Positions 21,913-33,991 of a stretch of 64,000 nt of DNA are shown here, piece by piece. This stretch comes from Calliopum simillimum (Eukaryota; Arthropoda; Insecta; Diptera; Lauxaniidae). The position numbers and the translations under genes were made by a program. The stretch is taken from assembly GCA_951812925.1 (NCBI GenBank), contig OX638368.1, positions 152,382,492 to 152,446,491 of the forward strand, in the 5' to 3' direction. The notes under the pieces are model-generated. The model did not search any database. It was not told where the DNA came from and saw only the letters and a program-made list of their open reading frames with translations. Position 1 is the first letter of the stretch. Every line of letters begins with the position of its first letter.

Positions 21913-22210
21913 CTGCCATACCTAAATTGGAGCGTCAGGCGTTGCGTTATTTAACGTTACACAAAAGCGTCAAGCGCCATACCGAAATAAAGAGAGTTGC
22001 GTTGAAGTCATTAATTTGTCAAAATCATACTGTTGTTTCTTTTTTCACTTTTCTGCAGCTAACTTCACTCAATAACGTTTTGTCAATATTGGAAATTCGA
22101 ATAGCTGAGCGTTGAGCGTTGGCAATTTCGGTATGCGCCATACAAATTGTATCTACATGAGAAATTTTTGACAGTAAAATAACGCTGACGCTCCAATTTA
22201 GGTATGGCAG
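21913..22210. mobile_element. PIF/Harbinger-type MITE, 298 bp, TAA duplication
   Basis: Ends are CTGCCATACCTAAATTGGAG and its inverted copy, perfect over 26 bases. TAA at 21910-21912 and 22211-22213 is the 3-bp duplication expected for PIF/Harbinger. The interior is rich in GCGTT/GCGTCA words. A small frame at 21927-22115 is incidental. Confidence 0.85.
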
Positions 22211-22298
22211 TAAGAGAATTTTTTGCGGCTTTGCGATTTTTTAATGATATACGTTAATTTTTCCGTATACACAAATATTCTTCATAGAGCATGTAATT

Positions 22299-22420
22299 TA
22301 GTGATGATCAAAATTAGTCTTTGTCTTGGTCTTAATAATTTTTCGAGACCAAGACCAAGACGCTGATATAATTTTAAGACCAAGATCAAGACTGCTATGG
22401 TCTTGGTTTGCTCAGCACTA
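22299..22420. mobile_element. 122-bp hAT-type MITE with GACCAAGACC core
   Basis: Ends TAGTGATGATCAAA and inverted TAGTGCTGAGCAAA differ at two of 14 positions. Flanks ATGTAATT and ATGTAACT look like an 8-bp duplication with one change. The inside is made of GTCTTGGTCTT / AAGACCAAGAC inverted repeats. Confidence 0.7.
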
Positions 22421-23571
22421 ATGTAACTAACCTTTTTCATCAAAAAAGTTTCAAAGCAAAAAGTGACTGAAATCGCAAGGATTCTGGAACACTCCTGTAT
22501 CTTAAGGATCCTTTGAACGAGAGAGCTATAAACTGAAATGAAAATGCACAGAATGCACAGAAGCCATTTTATCTCAAAAAATCATTCTATCAAACAAACC
22601 CAGATCAGTTTTTTAAGTGCCTCTCATTTAATTATATGATCATGAACCTCCTGAATTTATGCCTCTGATATAAGTTTGTGCAAATTTCAAATTAATTATT
22701 TTATGGAGGCAAAGGAGTTTCAAAAAAATATGCGCTTAAGTAAAAATGGAAGCAGGCCAAGCAATATAATCTCTATAAAATAATACTGAATTGGTAAAAG
22801 AACTACCGCATTTTTTGTGTATTGTTATTTTTGTGTCAGTAGTTTTAGATCTGATACAATAGTACCGATTCCTAAATCCGTTCAACCCCATCGCCAAATA
22901 TAAATGCATAGCGAAAATCACAAACTCTTAATCAAAGTTTTTATTACTAGGACACCATGGTAAATCCTTCCGAAATAGTTTATTACTGAAACTAGTTGTA
23001 TTTAAATTATTTCTAAACGCAACCAGTTTGTTAATTTGGCTATTTTTTCCATTCGTTTTATATTAAAATAAAAAAAATCTATGATATAACAAATAAATCC
23101 GTATTGTAAAAATAGCATTTATTTTATAATTTCCTATACTATTCCCCTTAAGACACAGAATTGCTGCCGGCCCAGAATTCTTGTTTTATTAAAACCTATT
23201 TTTTCAGCGAACCTTTGGGACAATTCGAGCAAAATGCATAACATTTGGAAGATAATTTTATTAGCTAAATATTGCTGTACTACAGTTCCAAAACCATTCA
23301 TTAGAATTTAAAATATTTCAAGTCTTCCAATTTTTTGTCAGATTTTTGAAATATTTTTGAAATTCAATTTATTTTAATTTAATTTATTTGACACTTGGAA
23401 CAATTTTTGCCTCATGAAATTTTGTTGTTAAAATTTGTTAAAAATTGTTTGGAGGGGAAATGGGAAGCCATATTTTTTTCGCTCTCATTTCAAAATTTTT
23501 TGTGTACAAAAACGCTTTTAAGGAAAAAATTGTTAACAATAGTTGACAAGTTTTTGAACGCGAACAAAGCT

Positions 23572-26368
23572 ATTATAGGTGAAAATTTTTCCATAACTGA
23601 TACATATTTGCGTGACTTGGAAACATCTTGTCAATGAATTGAAGAATACCATTAACTGTCATTATAGGAATTCAGAATGAATGATTTTAGAAATAAAACA
23701 ATATCAATTACTTACATGAAGGTCTGCCATAGTGTTCTCCAATTACTTTACGAAACTGTTAGCCACATATAATATTCACACACCTTTAAGACAGGCTTTC
23801 CTCTTTTCACCTTTTTTCTAATATTTCATTAATAACGTGAAACACTTCCTTTGAACTTACCTTTCTTTGCTTACAAATGTGTAGTAGACATGATGTTGAT
23901 TACTTTAACTGACAGCATGCTGAATAATCGTTCAGTGCCAATAACGGAAAGTCAACCCAAAAAACCACGTATCTATTCCAGCTACCAAGAAAACCATTCT
24001 ACTTAAAGACTGTGCATTGAATTTGAAGAACCATAGCTGTGCATCGTCAAAAAGCGATAAATAGCAAAACTAAGAAAACACACACACATTTCAGTATTTA
24101 TGTGTGTAGTAACCGTAACATCAAGTTAAACCCCGAACTAGGACCATCATAAAACATCAAGTCCCACAACAAAAAGCTTTTTGCATATCCATCCTGTAAG
24201 TGAATATATGATGCGAAAAGTTACTCAGCTGGTGTTTTTAGTTGCTGTTGCGATGCGGTGTATCGCTTGTCAGGATATTTATTTTTGTATTATTCATATG
24301 GTTTACTTCTTATTCTTCTGCTTCGATTTCTGCATGTTTTTTATATGAATATCAATATGTTATCGGATAGAAAAGAAATTTAACGCCACTTTCAATTTTA
24401 TGACATACAAGAGGTGACAGCAGCAGCACCAGCACTCATAGCATTTAATGATGACTAATGACTTATGTTTACCCTGAGTGAATTACTTGGCACTGGCTGC
24501 ATGCATGGAATGAACCACTATGTCAGATTTCGCCTCAGGGGGCTCATACATTTGTGTGTAGATACTGCTTACATTTGCATTTGATGTTGTGGGAAATTTT
24601 TCGAATTTATGAGAAAGTTTCGTTTTGTCATTTGAATGAATTTTCAATTTAATTTTTTTTCTCATTTTTATGGCTCTGATCATATGGTATGTGTTCGTGG
24701 AGAAAAAAAAGTCACTCTTACAGTGCTGACGGTGTAATGAGTAAATGATGCAAATGACATTTACTATCGAAATCAGTGAAATACAAATATTTTTATGATG
24801 ATGAATAATAATAAGGTTCGTAAAAGTTTAGAAAAATCATTCCTAAAAATTTTGTAATTATAAAACTAAGGTCAAACTTGACTACTTAGTGAAAGTTTTA
24901 CATCTGGCCATTTCAAAACAAAAAGCTTAGGAAATATTATATTTAACTTATTCGTAAGCGACATGTAGATTTTCGTATACAAATAGATTCTGTATTGAAC
25001 ACATACATTAATATCTTTCGCATTATCATGAAACGGATAAATGTGTGTTAGACTTCGCTTCACTAAAGTCTTATCGATTATAATAATATTTCCGAGGTAT
25101 CGTGAATAAGTACTAGATGATACTTTTAGAGAAGCAGACTCTACTAATCGCATGCAGCTAATACATACCTTCTCGTCTTAAGTGCTCCTACATGAAAGCA
25201 AAATTTTGACGTGAGCTCTACTTCAGAAGCAGTTGGTCTGAAAGTTAATATAACAAGTATCTTCACAAATCATTTGTAGAACTGCAAAAGACCCATTGTA
25301 TTGGGAAAATTGCCAGAATTTGAAAAATTCCAAACAGAATAGAATAGAATAGAATAGAATAGATTATCCAAAAATCCAACATTATCTCTTGAGAATGTCA
25401 AATTGTGTCCAGTGCTTTTCTTTTTTTGTGGTTGGAATTTGCCTATATCAACATCTAAAGACCGATTCGATATAAGAAATAATTGTATGTATACATATTT
25501 TAAAATCTTGGAAGAAACAATTGTGAATTAAACGTGATATATATTTTAAGCTTCGTTGGAAACGTCGATGAATATCAGATATTGCAAAGCAAATAGGTTA
25601 TTTTCGCATTTATTTTGCTTTTTGATGCAATTCCACACAAAGTCTTTGTTTATAGATCTCACCATCAATGGTTATGACATTATCCAATAATTGTAAAAAA
25701 ATTCATCCTCAAAATCAATTTATTTAGAATTCCTTCAAAATGTTTGTAAATCTCATAAAAAAGTCAAATATAATAAATATTCAATGGAATTTAATTCATC
25801 GTTAAAATCGACAAACGTTGTGAAATTAAACCAAACAGACAGAACATGCCAAATTTATAAATACATTCATTCCCTTGCATCTTTTCAATGTATTTATAAT
25901 CAAAATAGAATGGAAAGTGAGAAAGAAAGCAAAAACCAAAATAAACAAAAGAAAGTTTTCTTGATACAAAAAAAAAAAAAAAAAAAAATAGCAAATCAAT
26001 TTGCGTCATTCCTTAGCAACTCCAATTCAACCAAACTCAGCGATGTTGAGCATAATTGGCGGAATTTTTTGCATCATATCTTGCTTTTGCTGGGAACCTA
26101 TATATCGAGGTTATTTTTAATTTTTTCTTATTTTTTCCTATTAAACTACACAGTGGAGGAATTCCAAATTTAAAAAAAGCATTAAATTGGACTGCAGAAA
26201 AAAAAAGAATGGAAAAAAAATCAAATCAAGCAATCGCTTGTCAGCCAATACAAGATTTGCCAACATCAATTTAGGCTCAAATCTCACAATTCACTCTTGG
26301 CGTCTATGTTTCCAAGGAAATGAGAAAAAAGCAAGTGTAGAAACATACGTAGATGTAAAAAGATATTT
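23572..26368. other. intronic, no gene recognised
   Basis: AT-rich; contains an (AGAAT)n microsatellite at 25336-25362 and an A run at 25969-25988. Overlapping frames between 25784 and 26740 come from A-rich and repeat sequence. No exon or transposon end was recognised apart from the element starting at 26369. Confidence 0.5.
25336..25362 (+). repeat. (AGAAT)n microsatellite
   Basis: Five perfect AGAAT units plus two bases. Confidence 0.95.
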
Positions 26369-27461
26369 CCCAGTGTGCCAAACGGACTCGTTTCGGATCC
26401 GTAACGGGTTCATATTTTCGTTCTTTTTATCCGTTACGTATCCGTTATTGATCCGTTTGCGGGAAGGATTCCTAAAAAAAAACGAATCGTTTTTTCTTCT
26501 TTTATGGATCCTTTTCGAACCTGTAACGTACATCAAAAACGAATTCAAAACGGATTCGCTTTCAATAATGTTAATGCTGCTTATAAAAAAAAAAAAAACA
26601 GGGTGAAGCGCTTATTTTTAATTAAAAAAAAAAACAAAATAACAAAAAAAAAAAAAATTACTAGCCCGGCCGGGAGTCGAACTCAGGCTTCCGGGGTATT
26701 ACTCTTTCATACACGAGACGTTAGACAATTAGGCTATTGACCGATATGATGTTTACTTAACTGATGTAGACTTATTTGATGTTGAGATTTAAAGTTTGTA
26801 TATTAAACAAATTTCTGTTGTTTTTTTATAAGTATTCTGTGTTGTTTTCCTTCCCTTCTTTTGATAAAAAATGTTATATACTCAAATTTGGAATCAAAAA
26901 CATTTTTTCAAACAGAGTTTGAAAAGTTTACAAAAAATCATACGCAATAAAATAAAAAGGAAAAAAAAAACAAATCAAAAATATTTTTTTTATCATAAAA
27001 ATTAAATAAAGCAAATCCGTTTCGATTCCGTAAATACTTCAAGTACGAACTCAAAACGGATTTGCCCAGGTTCGAATCCTACCAGAAGTGGATTTTTACC
27101 CTTTATTTTTCTTCCTTTTTTTTCTTTTTATTATTTTTTAATTGCTAATAGGCGCATCAAAACGGTTTTTTTCTGTAAATATACAGCATTAACATATTTA
27201 AAAGCAAATCCGTTTTGAATTCGTTTTTACATAAATTTCGGATTCGAAACGGGCCCGCACTGCGGAATTTAATTTTTTTTTATTCGCTAATAAGCGCTTC
27301 AAAATGTTTTTTTTTTTTATCTAAACAAAGCGTTTCGAATTTGTTTTTGATGTACGTTACGGGTTCGAAATGGATCCGTTACCGCGTATTACGTTTTTTA
27401 TACCTTTATGAACTCGTAATGGATTCGAAACGGATCCTCATCCGTTTTTGTGCACATTGGG
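26369..27461. mobile_element. 1.1-kb foldback/TIR element with CCCARTGTGC ends and ACGGATTCG motifs
   Basis: The left end CCCAGTGTGCCAAACGGA and the inverted right end CCCAATGTGCACAAAAACGGA start two arms of about 200 bases. The arms share GGATCCGTTTCGAA, CGAACC.GTAACGTACATC and AAAACGAATTCAAAACGGAT. The right arm contains an extra duplication of the last module (about 27180-27240). There is no transposase frame. A tRNA-like module lies in the centre. Confidence 0.7.
26662..26745 (-). other. tRNA-like module inside the CCCARTGTGC element
   Basis: On the minus strand an A-box-like TAGCCTAATTGTCTAACG is followed after about 50 bases by GAGTTCGACTCCC, a good B box, and a GC-rich CGGCCGGG end. 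Pairing of the acceptor stem is incomplete. A second, isolated B-box-like GGTTCGAATCC lies on the plus strand at 27072-27082 in the same element. Confidence 0.45.
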
Positions 27462-28232
27462 TTGCAATCGCAAATGGATTTTTTCCCAAACTCGTCGTCA
27501 TTTCATGAAGAAACATTTCAATTTTGTTAAGACAAAAAAAAAAAAAGAAAAAATCAAGAAGGAAATTGATACTGGCAAAAGTACAAATTCTTTGCTTGAA
27601 ATGCAAGCAAATTTTTTTTTTGCAGGTGACACGTGAATTTTTTGTTGCGCATTCCTTTAAATTTTTTTTTTTTTTTTTGATTTTTCCTTACGTTTATAAT
27701 TCGCCCAGTTTCATTATCAGCACATCCGACGGAATGCCTACTCATGTGTGCTATTAGATATCTACGGATCCAGAGGACTTTACTACAAACATACATACAT
27801 ATGTAGGTGTTTTTGTTGCGAAATACATATTTGCATAATTTGTCACAGTATAATGCAAACATTTCATATAACCAGCCACTTTGATACAATATACCACATA
27901 CACAGCACATTATGAGGATATGGTTATAAGGGTTTTGTCTTTTATTCACAAGAAATAGAATTTGATATGACAAGTAGGTGGGTGTGTAAATTTGTCGATT
28001 TTTAAAGTGTAAATGTAATGTAACATATTATTTATGTATATGTAGGTACATTGGACTGGTTCAATTATAAAAGTTTCCAAATTTCGTTCTCACGGCACCA
28101 AAAGTTTTAGTGTGGTGTAAGTAAGTACCATATAATTTTTGGTGCATTTCAGGGAACATTTGATTTACCTGAAACCAATTTGGGAATCGAAAAATGCTGA
28201 TTAAAATGAATGAAAAATGTTTCTAAAAATTA
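27462..28232. other. intronic, nothing recognised
   Basis: T-rich and A-rich tracts. Frames here (27448-27973) are low-complexity. No repeat ends seen. Confidence 0.5.
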
Positions 28233-29059
28233 TAGCCCAGGAAAATAAGAAGTTTTCTGCGAAATAATTCCAAGTGAATTTTTTTCACCGGAATTATCTT
28301 TACTAATGCATGATAAATAACGTGTGAAAAGCCCATTGCAAAGTCGTGTGCGCATAAAAAGTTATTAAGGCTCAAAGATCGCTAAAATCAGTTTTTTGCA
28401 AATATCCCGCTAATGCTAACTTTTATAGAAAAATGTTGGTCCTCAATTTTGTAGCACAGAAAATTTCCTACAAAAGTACGTAAAAATTTTGTTCGTACAA
28501 CTTATAGTTTAGAAGATCACCCAATTTTAAAAGTTGTTAACAGTTTTGATATGAAATGCTACATATGAGTTCATATTAAAATACTTTACCTTTTAAATTG
28601 CGATAACTTTGCAATAAGAAGTCGTACAAACAAAATTGGAATATCATTTAGAAGATAATTTTACTTTCTAAATAGCGTACTATTTTTTTTTTTCGAACAA
28701 CTCATGGTTTTTGAAGGATATCTCCGAATCGGTAAGTACTACGATAAAATGTAATGGGACCAATTTTGTAGAGAATCAGAAGATCTACAAAAAATAAGCG
28801 ATATGTGTGCACATAACAGTAACAATTTAGAAGATATTCCAAAAAAGCCTTAAAATGCCAAAAAACTGGTTTTTATTGAATATCTTCTATAGGGTTACTT
28901 TTAGCGACCTTTGAGCCTTAATAACTTTTTATGCGCACACGACTTTGCAATGGACTTCACTTTATTTATCATGCATTAATAAAGATAATTTCGGTGAAAA
29001 AAATTCATTTGGAATTATTTCGCACAGCAGCTCTTTTTTCGTCTAATTTTCCTGGGCTA
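28233..29059. mobile_element. 827-bp foldback element with ~170-bp inverted repeats, TTA flanks
   Basis: TAGCCCAGGAAAAT at 28233 recurs inverted, ending at 29059. Pairing continues through GAAATAATTCCAA, GCATGATAAATAA and CATTGCAAAGTCGTGTGCGC to GCTCAAAG.TCGCTAAA. TTA at 28230-28232 and 29060-29062 fits a 3-bp duplication of PIF/Harbinger type. Non-coding. Confidence 0.85.
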
Positions 29060-29062
29060 TTA

Positions 29063-29373
29063 ATGAAAAAATAAATATCTTTTTTTTAAAATTTTGATTG
29101 GTTACTTAATAGTTTATATGGGCATTTATTAAAAAAAAAACTAATTATTATGCCCCACTAATTATGAATGTAAAAAATGTCAAATTTGACTTTAAAATGT
29201 AATAATTCATTACTGTCTAACGTTTACTAAATGAACCATTGGTCAACGACACAGAAGCCCTGAAGTGGTCAAAATCGCTTTACCTTCACTGTGCTAGGCG
29301 ACAATTATTGCAATCAGACCAAGTTTTTCTACATTTAAGTTCACAAATATTATAGTTTCATTAAATTTTCTTA
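29063..29373. other. intronic, nothing recognised
   Basis: AT-rich spacer without visible repeats. Confidence 0.5.
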
Positions 29374-29630
29374 TATAGTGCCACACCCTCTTGTCCGAGT
29401 TTACTCAGTTTTTGCTCAGCGCATGCATTTATAGTTTTTAGTGTCTGATTGAAATTTGGTTGGATTATATCAAAAAACCGTTTTCAGTATAGCGTTTTGA
29501 AGCTTTTGCTTATATGGGAGGTGCCACACTCTCTTATCCGAGTTCGTCTTGTTTTAGCTGAGAGCGTGCATTTATAGTCCTTAGAGTTTGAATAAAAAGT
29601 GAATATACCCTCGGTGTGGGGCATAAAAAC
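29374..29630 (+). mobile_element. DINE-1-like element, copy B (internal repeats and tail only)
   Basis: Two GTGCCACACYCTCTT..CGAGTT units about 142 bases apart are followed by AGTGAATATACCCTCGGTGTGG and GCATAAAAA. The conserved core and head are missing. Confidence 0.65.
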
Positions 29631-29888
29631 CATGTGAATTTTAACCCACTCAATCGAATCTGCAATTAATTTTTCCATAAGTTTTGTAGTTTTGGAGACA
29701 ATTGGTGAAAAATTTAAAAAACAACAAAATCAAAATAGACAGTACCTATGTTCAGCAATAAATTTTTGATTCGGAATACGTGGCTCAAAATCCTTATAAA
29801 ATACTGAACAGTTTATTAGTACAGTCATTTACAACTAAGAAATGGGGTTGCCTGGAATTTAGAAACAAACGGATTTTGCAAAATATCT

Positions 29889-30085
29889 AGAAAAAAAATT
29901 ATTGCATGCATTTTGTAGAACATGAGTTTCCCTACGAACATTTTTTGCGTTAAGCTTCATGAGGCATCGCGATTTGAATATCAACACGAACACTCATCCG
30001 ATGAGTTGGACCAAAAATGTTCTTAGAGACCCTCATAGGGAATTGCATGTTCTAAAAAATGCATGAAAAAATTTTTTCTAGGGCA
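29889..30085. repeat. foldback repeat with ~65-bp arms
   Basis: The arms around 29889-29953 and 30019-30085 share, inverted, CTAGAAAAAA, GCATGCATTTTGTAGAACATG, CCCTA and GAACATTTTT. The boundaries are approximate and no duplication was found. Confidence 0.55.
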
Positions 30086-32964
30086 AATCGTTTCGGAGAT
30101 AAATAAAATCTTGAATTTTAATTGTTACTAGAACCGCCCAATCGTCAAAATGTGACCAAAAAATTTTATAATTTTAGTACTTTTTGGACAGTTTCGGTAC
30201 TAAAAAGCTCATTTATCAGGTACAATAACAGATTTGAAGCAAAATGAAAACAAAAAATATGAAGTCAATGTCAGTGAGTGTTTGTCTTTTTCTTTGTGCT
30301 GTATCCCCTTTTCAGCTTTGTGTGATCGCGTGTTTCGTTGATGTTAATATTGAAAAGTTTGCATATAATTTTACCTGGCCTAATGGCAAAATATTAAAAT
30401 AATTTTAGCTTTGTGCACATTTTCACACAAATACCTTTCTAACGGTGTACAATTCAAGGTCGTGACCCATTTCTAACATATTGAAAAAGGTAGGACAAAT
30501 TTTTGTCTTGCGTATTAATGCATAGATTTTAAATTTTTTCCCTCCCCGCATCCATTAAAACTCCGTATTTTACTGAGTTGATAATTTTACTAAGCAATAG
30601 CAATAATGCTAAAATGTATGAAAAATGCAGAAAATTCATAGTATAAATAGACCCATTTACACGCTTTTCCATTGTACGATTCGGTTGAAATTTTGGCTTG
30701 AGAGCCCTTTGGACTCAAAGTATATTGTGTAGTCTGAGCACCACCAAAAATCCGAACAACTTTAGATTTTGAACCAATCTTATGTACGTACATACATACA
30801 TATTTGTTTTATGGCCAAGATATTCTTCATTTTAGTAAACAATGCATGTACAATTTTATCCCAAGGTATATGTTATGTGAACACAAAACTAGGAATATAT
30901 GATGTGGTGTCTTAAGGGTTGTTCACAACACGCGAGCATAGGAGGGTGTATTCTTTAAATTTGTGTCTATGTCGTAGTTATTACGACCGAAGAATAAATG
31001 CAATTTCCTTGTAGCCACTAAGCCCACAAAACTTATAAAAATAAAAATTTCCGAAAAAATCGAAAAATATTTTGAAAAATATTAAATGTGTCGAAAATTG
31101 TTAACAGAAGCGAAAATTCGATTCTACTTGTTACATTTTTGTTTGTGATTGCGAACATTTGTATTTAATTAATTGGCGTCTTAAGTCCGTTTATACATTC
31201 AATAGCTTTTTTGTTTTTTTTTTTTCATTAAATGACAAATGTCACATGAAATTGCAATAAAAAGTCTTAATTAGTTTGCGTAGAAGAAAACTTCATTCCA
31301 AAATTTTGCATTTTTATACATTCACAAATGGCATCTCAATTAGAAAATGTCAAAGGGTTTCATCGTAAATTACTTAATTAAAATGTATTATACATTTTAC
31401 TCTCTCACAATGTTGAATTTTTGCTTTAGAAAACAATGCTCATATTAGGAATATGTATGGATGTATGTACATATGTATATAATCTGCTCTAATTGGTTAC
31501 TGACCTTCTCTTATGTTTCTCATTTGTGAAACCTCAAAGTAATAAAAGTAGTAACCACTGTAAATATATATGTGGCAAGGCCTTCTAAAATGTCTATTAA
31601 TCCTTGCGGCTTATGCTGTCCTAACCAATTAACAAAAGTTTTCCCATTCAAAAGCAAATAGCGCATGCAGCAGTTAAGCCTCTATTTTATTAATTTTATT
31701 CTGTTAAATTAATATTTAAAATTTACATTTGACTTGCTTCCCTTTAGTATGTCGCATTTTATGACTTTTCTATACTTAACGAAAATGTTTAGTTGGAAGG
31801 ATGTTTGTTGTATGTACTTATATAACATGGGTATGGGCTGTTGATATTATTGTAGTTGTTCGTTAATATCATACTGTGACATGAAATGTGCAAAACTAAC
31901 CCACGTTGCTTTATTTATTCTTCACTAAAAGGGTCAGCAGTAAGCCAGTGATGAAAAGCACCAAAAACCTTGACCTTAGCAAAGACAATCACTTCATTTA
32001 AATGTTGGCATTAGCTTATGGGGCATTACACGTGTAGCGGACAGGTAAATAAGTTGATGTTTCCGATTTTAATAAAATTTGGTTATATAATACCTATGTA
32101 TGTCCTCGATCCAGATACAAAATATTTTACATTACAAAGTCTGGTTAATGAGGTACTAATCGGCAGGTATGCGTTACTTCGAATTTCATTATCCAGTTTT
32201 AAAAAACTACAATACAATTCAATAAATTAAGCAATCAAACTTAAACTAATGTAAATGAGCTTTTTAAATCCATTTTTGCTTTAAAAAAAAATGTAATTTT
32301 TGGAAAAAAGGTGGACCTTAATTTTTGAAAATTGATTCTAACAAAGATAGTCCCTTTTATTTTTTTTAATTATTTTTCTTTTCTTTCGTTCACAGATTTC
32401 AATGTTTCAAACTCTACACACTTTGTTGATCTTAAAATAACAAAACAAATAAATAATTTCCTTCAACAAAAGACTTCCTGAACAAATATTCCAACCTTTA
32501 AAAATTACAAAAAACCAATTTCTAGAAAAAATGCAATGGAAATTTTCTTAAAAAATTGTTATTAATTATTGTACTTACATAAAAAAGCAATAAATTTTGT
32601 TTTTAGATCAAAACTAGTCATTCTCTACAAAAATTGACGTGTAGATATCACAAAAAATCAATAATTACGCAGTTACGGGAATTACATTTCTTAAGTTCAG
32701 TTTTCAAGCGTTGATCGAAAACCGGCTGGGCTTTTTCCATTACCGATTGCAATTTTTTTTTTTAAATATTATTTTTAGACCTCTATTTTACGAAAATGGA
32801 CGAAAATCATACAAAATCACAACTTCGCACATATGTATGGGCAATCTAATATACACACATACTTACATAAGTAGGTACGATAAATATTGAGTATTTTTTT
32901 TATCTATTTTATAATACAATATTAGTTTGATATTTAAATATTAACATATTTTCTTATTTTACAG
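30086..32964. other. distal intron 1, no gene or repeat recognised
   Basis: About 2.9 kb of AT-rich intron with ordinary short tracts, ending in the pyrimidine-rich acceptor of the next exon. Confidence 0.5.
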
Positions 32965-33038
32965 TACGGATTTGTTAACTACGCTTTAGAGCTTTTAGTG
33001 CTCAAGCATTTTGGCGAAGAAATATGGGAGCAAATCAA
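32965..33038 (+). CDS. Gycbeta100B: soluble guanylate cyclase beta subunit, coding exon 2 (H-NOX N-terminus)
   Basis: This 74-bp exon encodes residues 2-25 and leaves two bases of the next codon (phase 2). It reads [16 protein letters not shown], then GEEIWEQI. This is the hallmark start of the heme-binding H-NOX domain of soluble guanylate cyclase beta subunits, and closely matches what I know of Drosophila Gycbeta100B. The protein pairs with an alpha subunit in the cytosol and makes cGMP from GTP when nitric oxide binds its heme. The acceptor TTTTACAG precedes it and the donor GTAAGT follows at 33039. The His heme ligand, PAS, coiled-coil and cyclase regions belong to later exons not found in the window. 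The orthologue name is inferred from 25 residues. Confidence 0.9.
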
Positions 33039-33508
33039 GTAAGTTTTATTTCCAATTTAATAGAAATGGGGAAAACTTTTCTAAAGCTTTCAAAAAATAA
33101 ACAACAAAAAAGAAATGCACATAGATATAAAAACTTAGTGTACAATTTATTTGAGCATAAAAAAAAAATTGCGAGGAGTAGCTGAAAAATCTTTATACCA
33201 TAAAAACAAAACAGAGGAAAGTAGTAAACAGATTAATCAAAATTCCTCTCAAAAAATTGCTATGGAATTATAAGTTTGAACATAATTTAATGTACATGGT
33301 AAAAATCTAATGAAATATTAGTTTTGTTAATAGAACCTTTGTACTCATACAACAAAACAACGTTTTGTCTGATTATCGTTCATTATAATACATTGCATTA
33401 ACGTACATATTTCATTTTGAAAAAAATTACTATTAACAAGACATCAGTATCAGTCTGTCCCTTAACTGTTTTTATTTCTAACAATATGTTAATGTAAAAA
33501 CTAGTAAT

Positions 33509-33991
33509 GATGTTACCTTTGGCCTGGCCAAACATTAATTACCCTACACAGCAGTATTTTGAAAGTTTTGCTTATATGGCAGGTGCCACGCCCTCTTGTC
33601 CGAATTCATCCAATTTTTTCTCAGAGTTTGAATTTATAGTTCTTAGCATTTGAGTGAAATTTAGTTTGATTATCTCAAATAACGCTTTCAGTATAGCGCT
33701 TTGAAGTTTTTGCCAAAGGCTGTGCACCAAATTTCATTGAATTATCTTGCTTAGTTTTCCCAAAAAGTGTATTTCCACACACAGCCAGCCAGCCAGCCAC
33801 CCAGCCAGCCAGCCAGCCACCCAGCCAGCCAGCCAGCCAGCCAGCCAGACAGACGGACGGACATGGCTATATCGACTCAGGAGGTGACGCTGATCAAGAA
33901 TATATATACTTTTCTATATCTACCACGCCTCCTTCTCTGCGTTACAAACGGAAGGACAAAGTGAATATACCCTGGGTATAGGGTATAAAAA
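33509..33991 (+). mobile_element. DINE-1-like element, copy C
   Basis: Head GATGTTACCTTTGGCCTGGCC, one GCCACGCCCTCTTGTCC unit, a CAGC-type microsatellite, the core ATGGCTATATCGACTCAGG..CTGATCAAGAATATATA, then GTTACAAACGGAAGGAC and the tail GGGTATAGGGTATAAAAA. It is the most compact copy seen with both head and tail. Confidence 0.8.
33780..33849 (+). repeat. (AGCC)n microsatellite in copy C
   Basis: About 15 AGCC units interrupted by two CACC blocks, leading into GACAGACGGACGGAC. Expanded relative to copies A and F. Confidence 0.9.

Larger units (their letters stand above)
21387..23571. mobile_element. 2.2-kb TIR element with perfect 21-bp ends, carrying nested MITEs
   Basis: AGCTTTGTTCGCGTTCAAAA at 21387 is repeated inverted at 23551-23571 without mismatch over 21 bases. 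Both ends continue with GTTAACAAT repeats. ATT flanks both sides. No transposase frame remains. Two smaller elements (21913-22210 and 22299-22420) have inserted into it. The frame at 23395-23637 crosses the right end and is not a gene. Confidence 0.8.
19000..32964 (+). other. intron 1 of the guanylate cyclase gene, 13,965 bp
   Basis: Donor GTAAGT at 19000-19005; acceptor TTCTTATTTTACAG ending at 32964. It separates the Met codon from the rest of the frame (phase 0). Several transposon-derived insertions, listed separately, fill part of it; no other coding exon was recognised inside. Confidence 0.8.
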
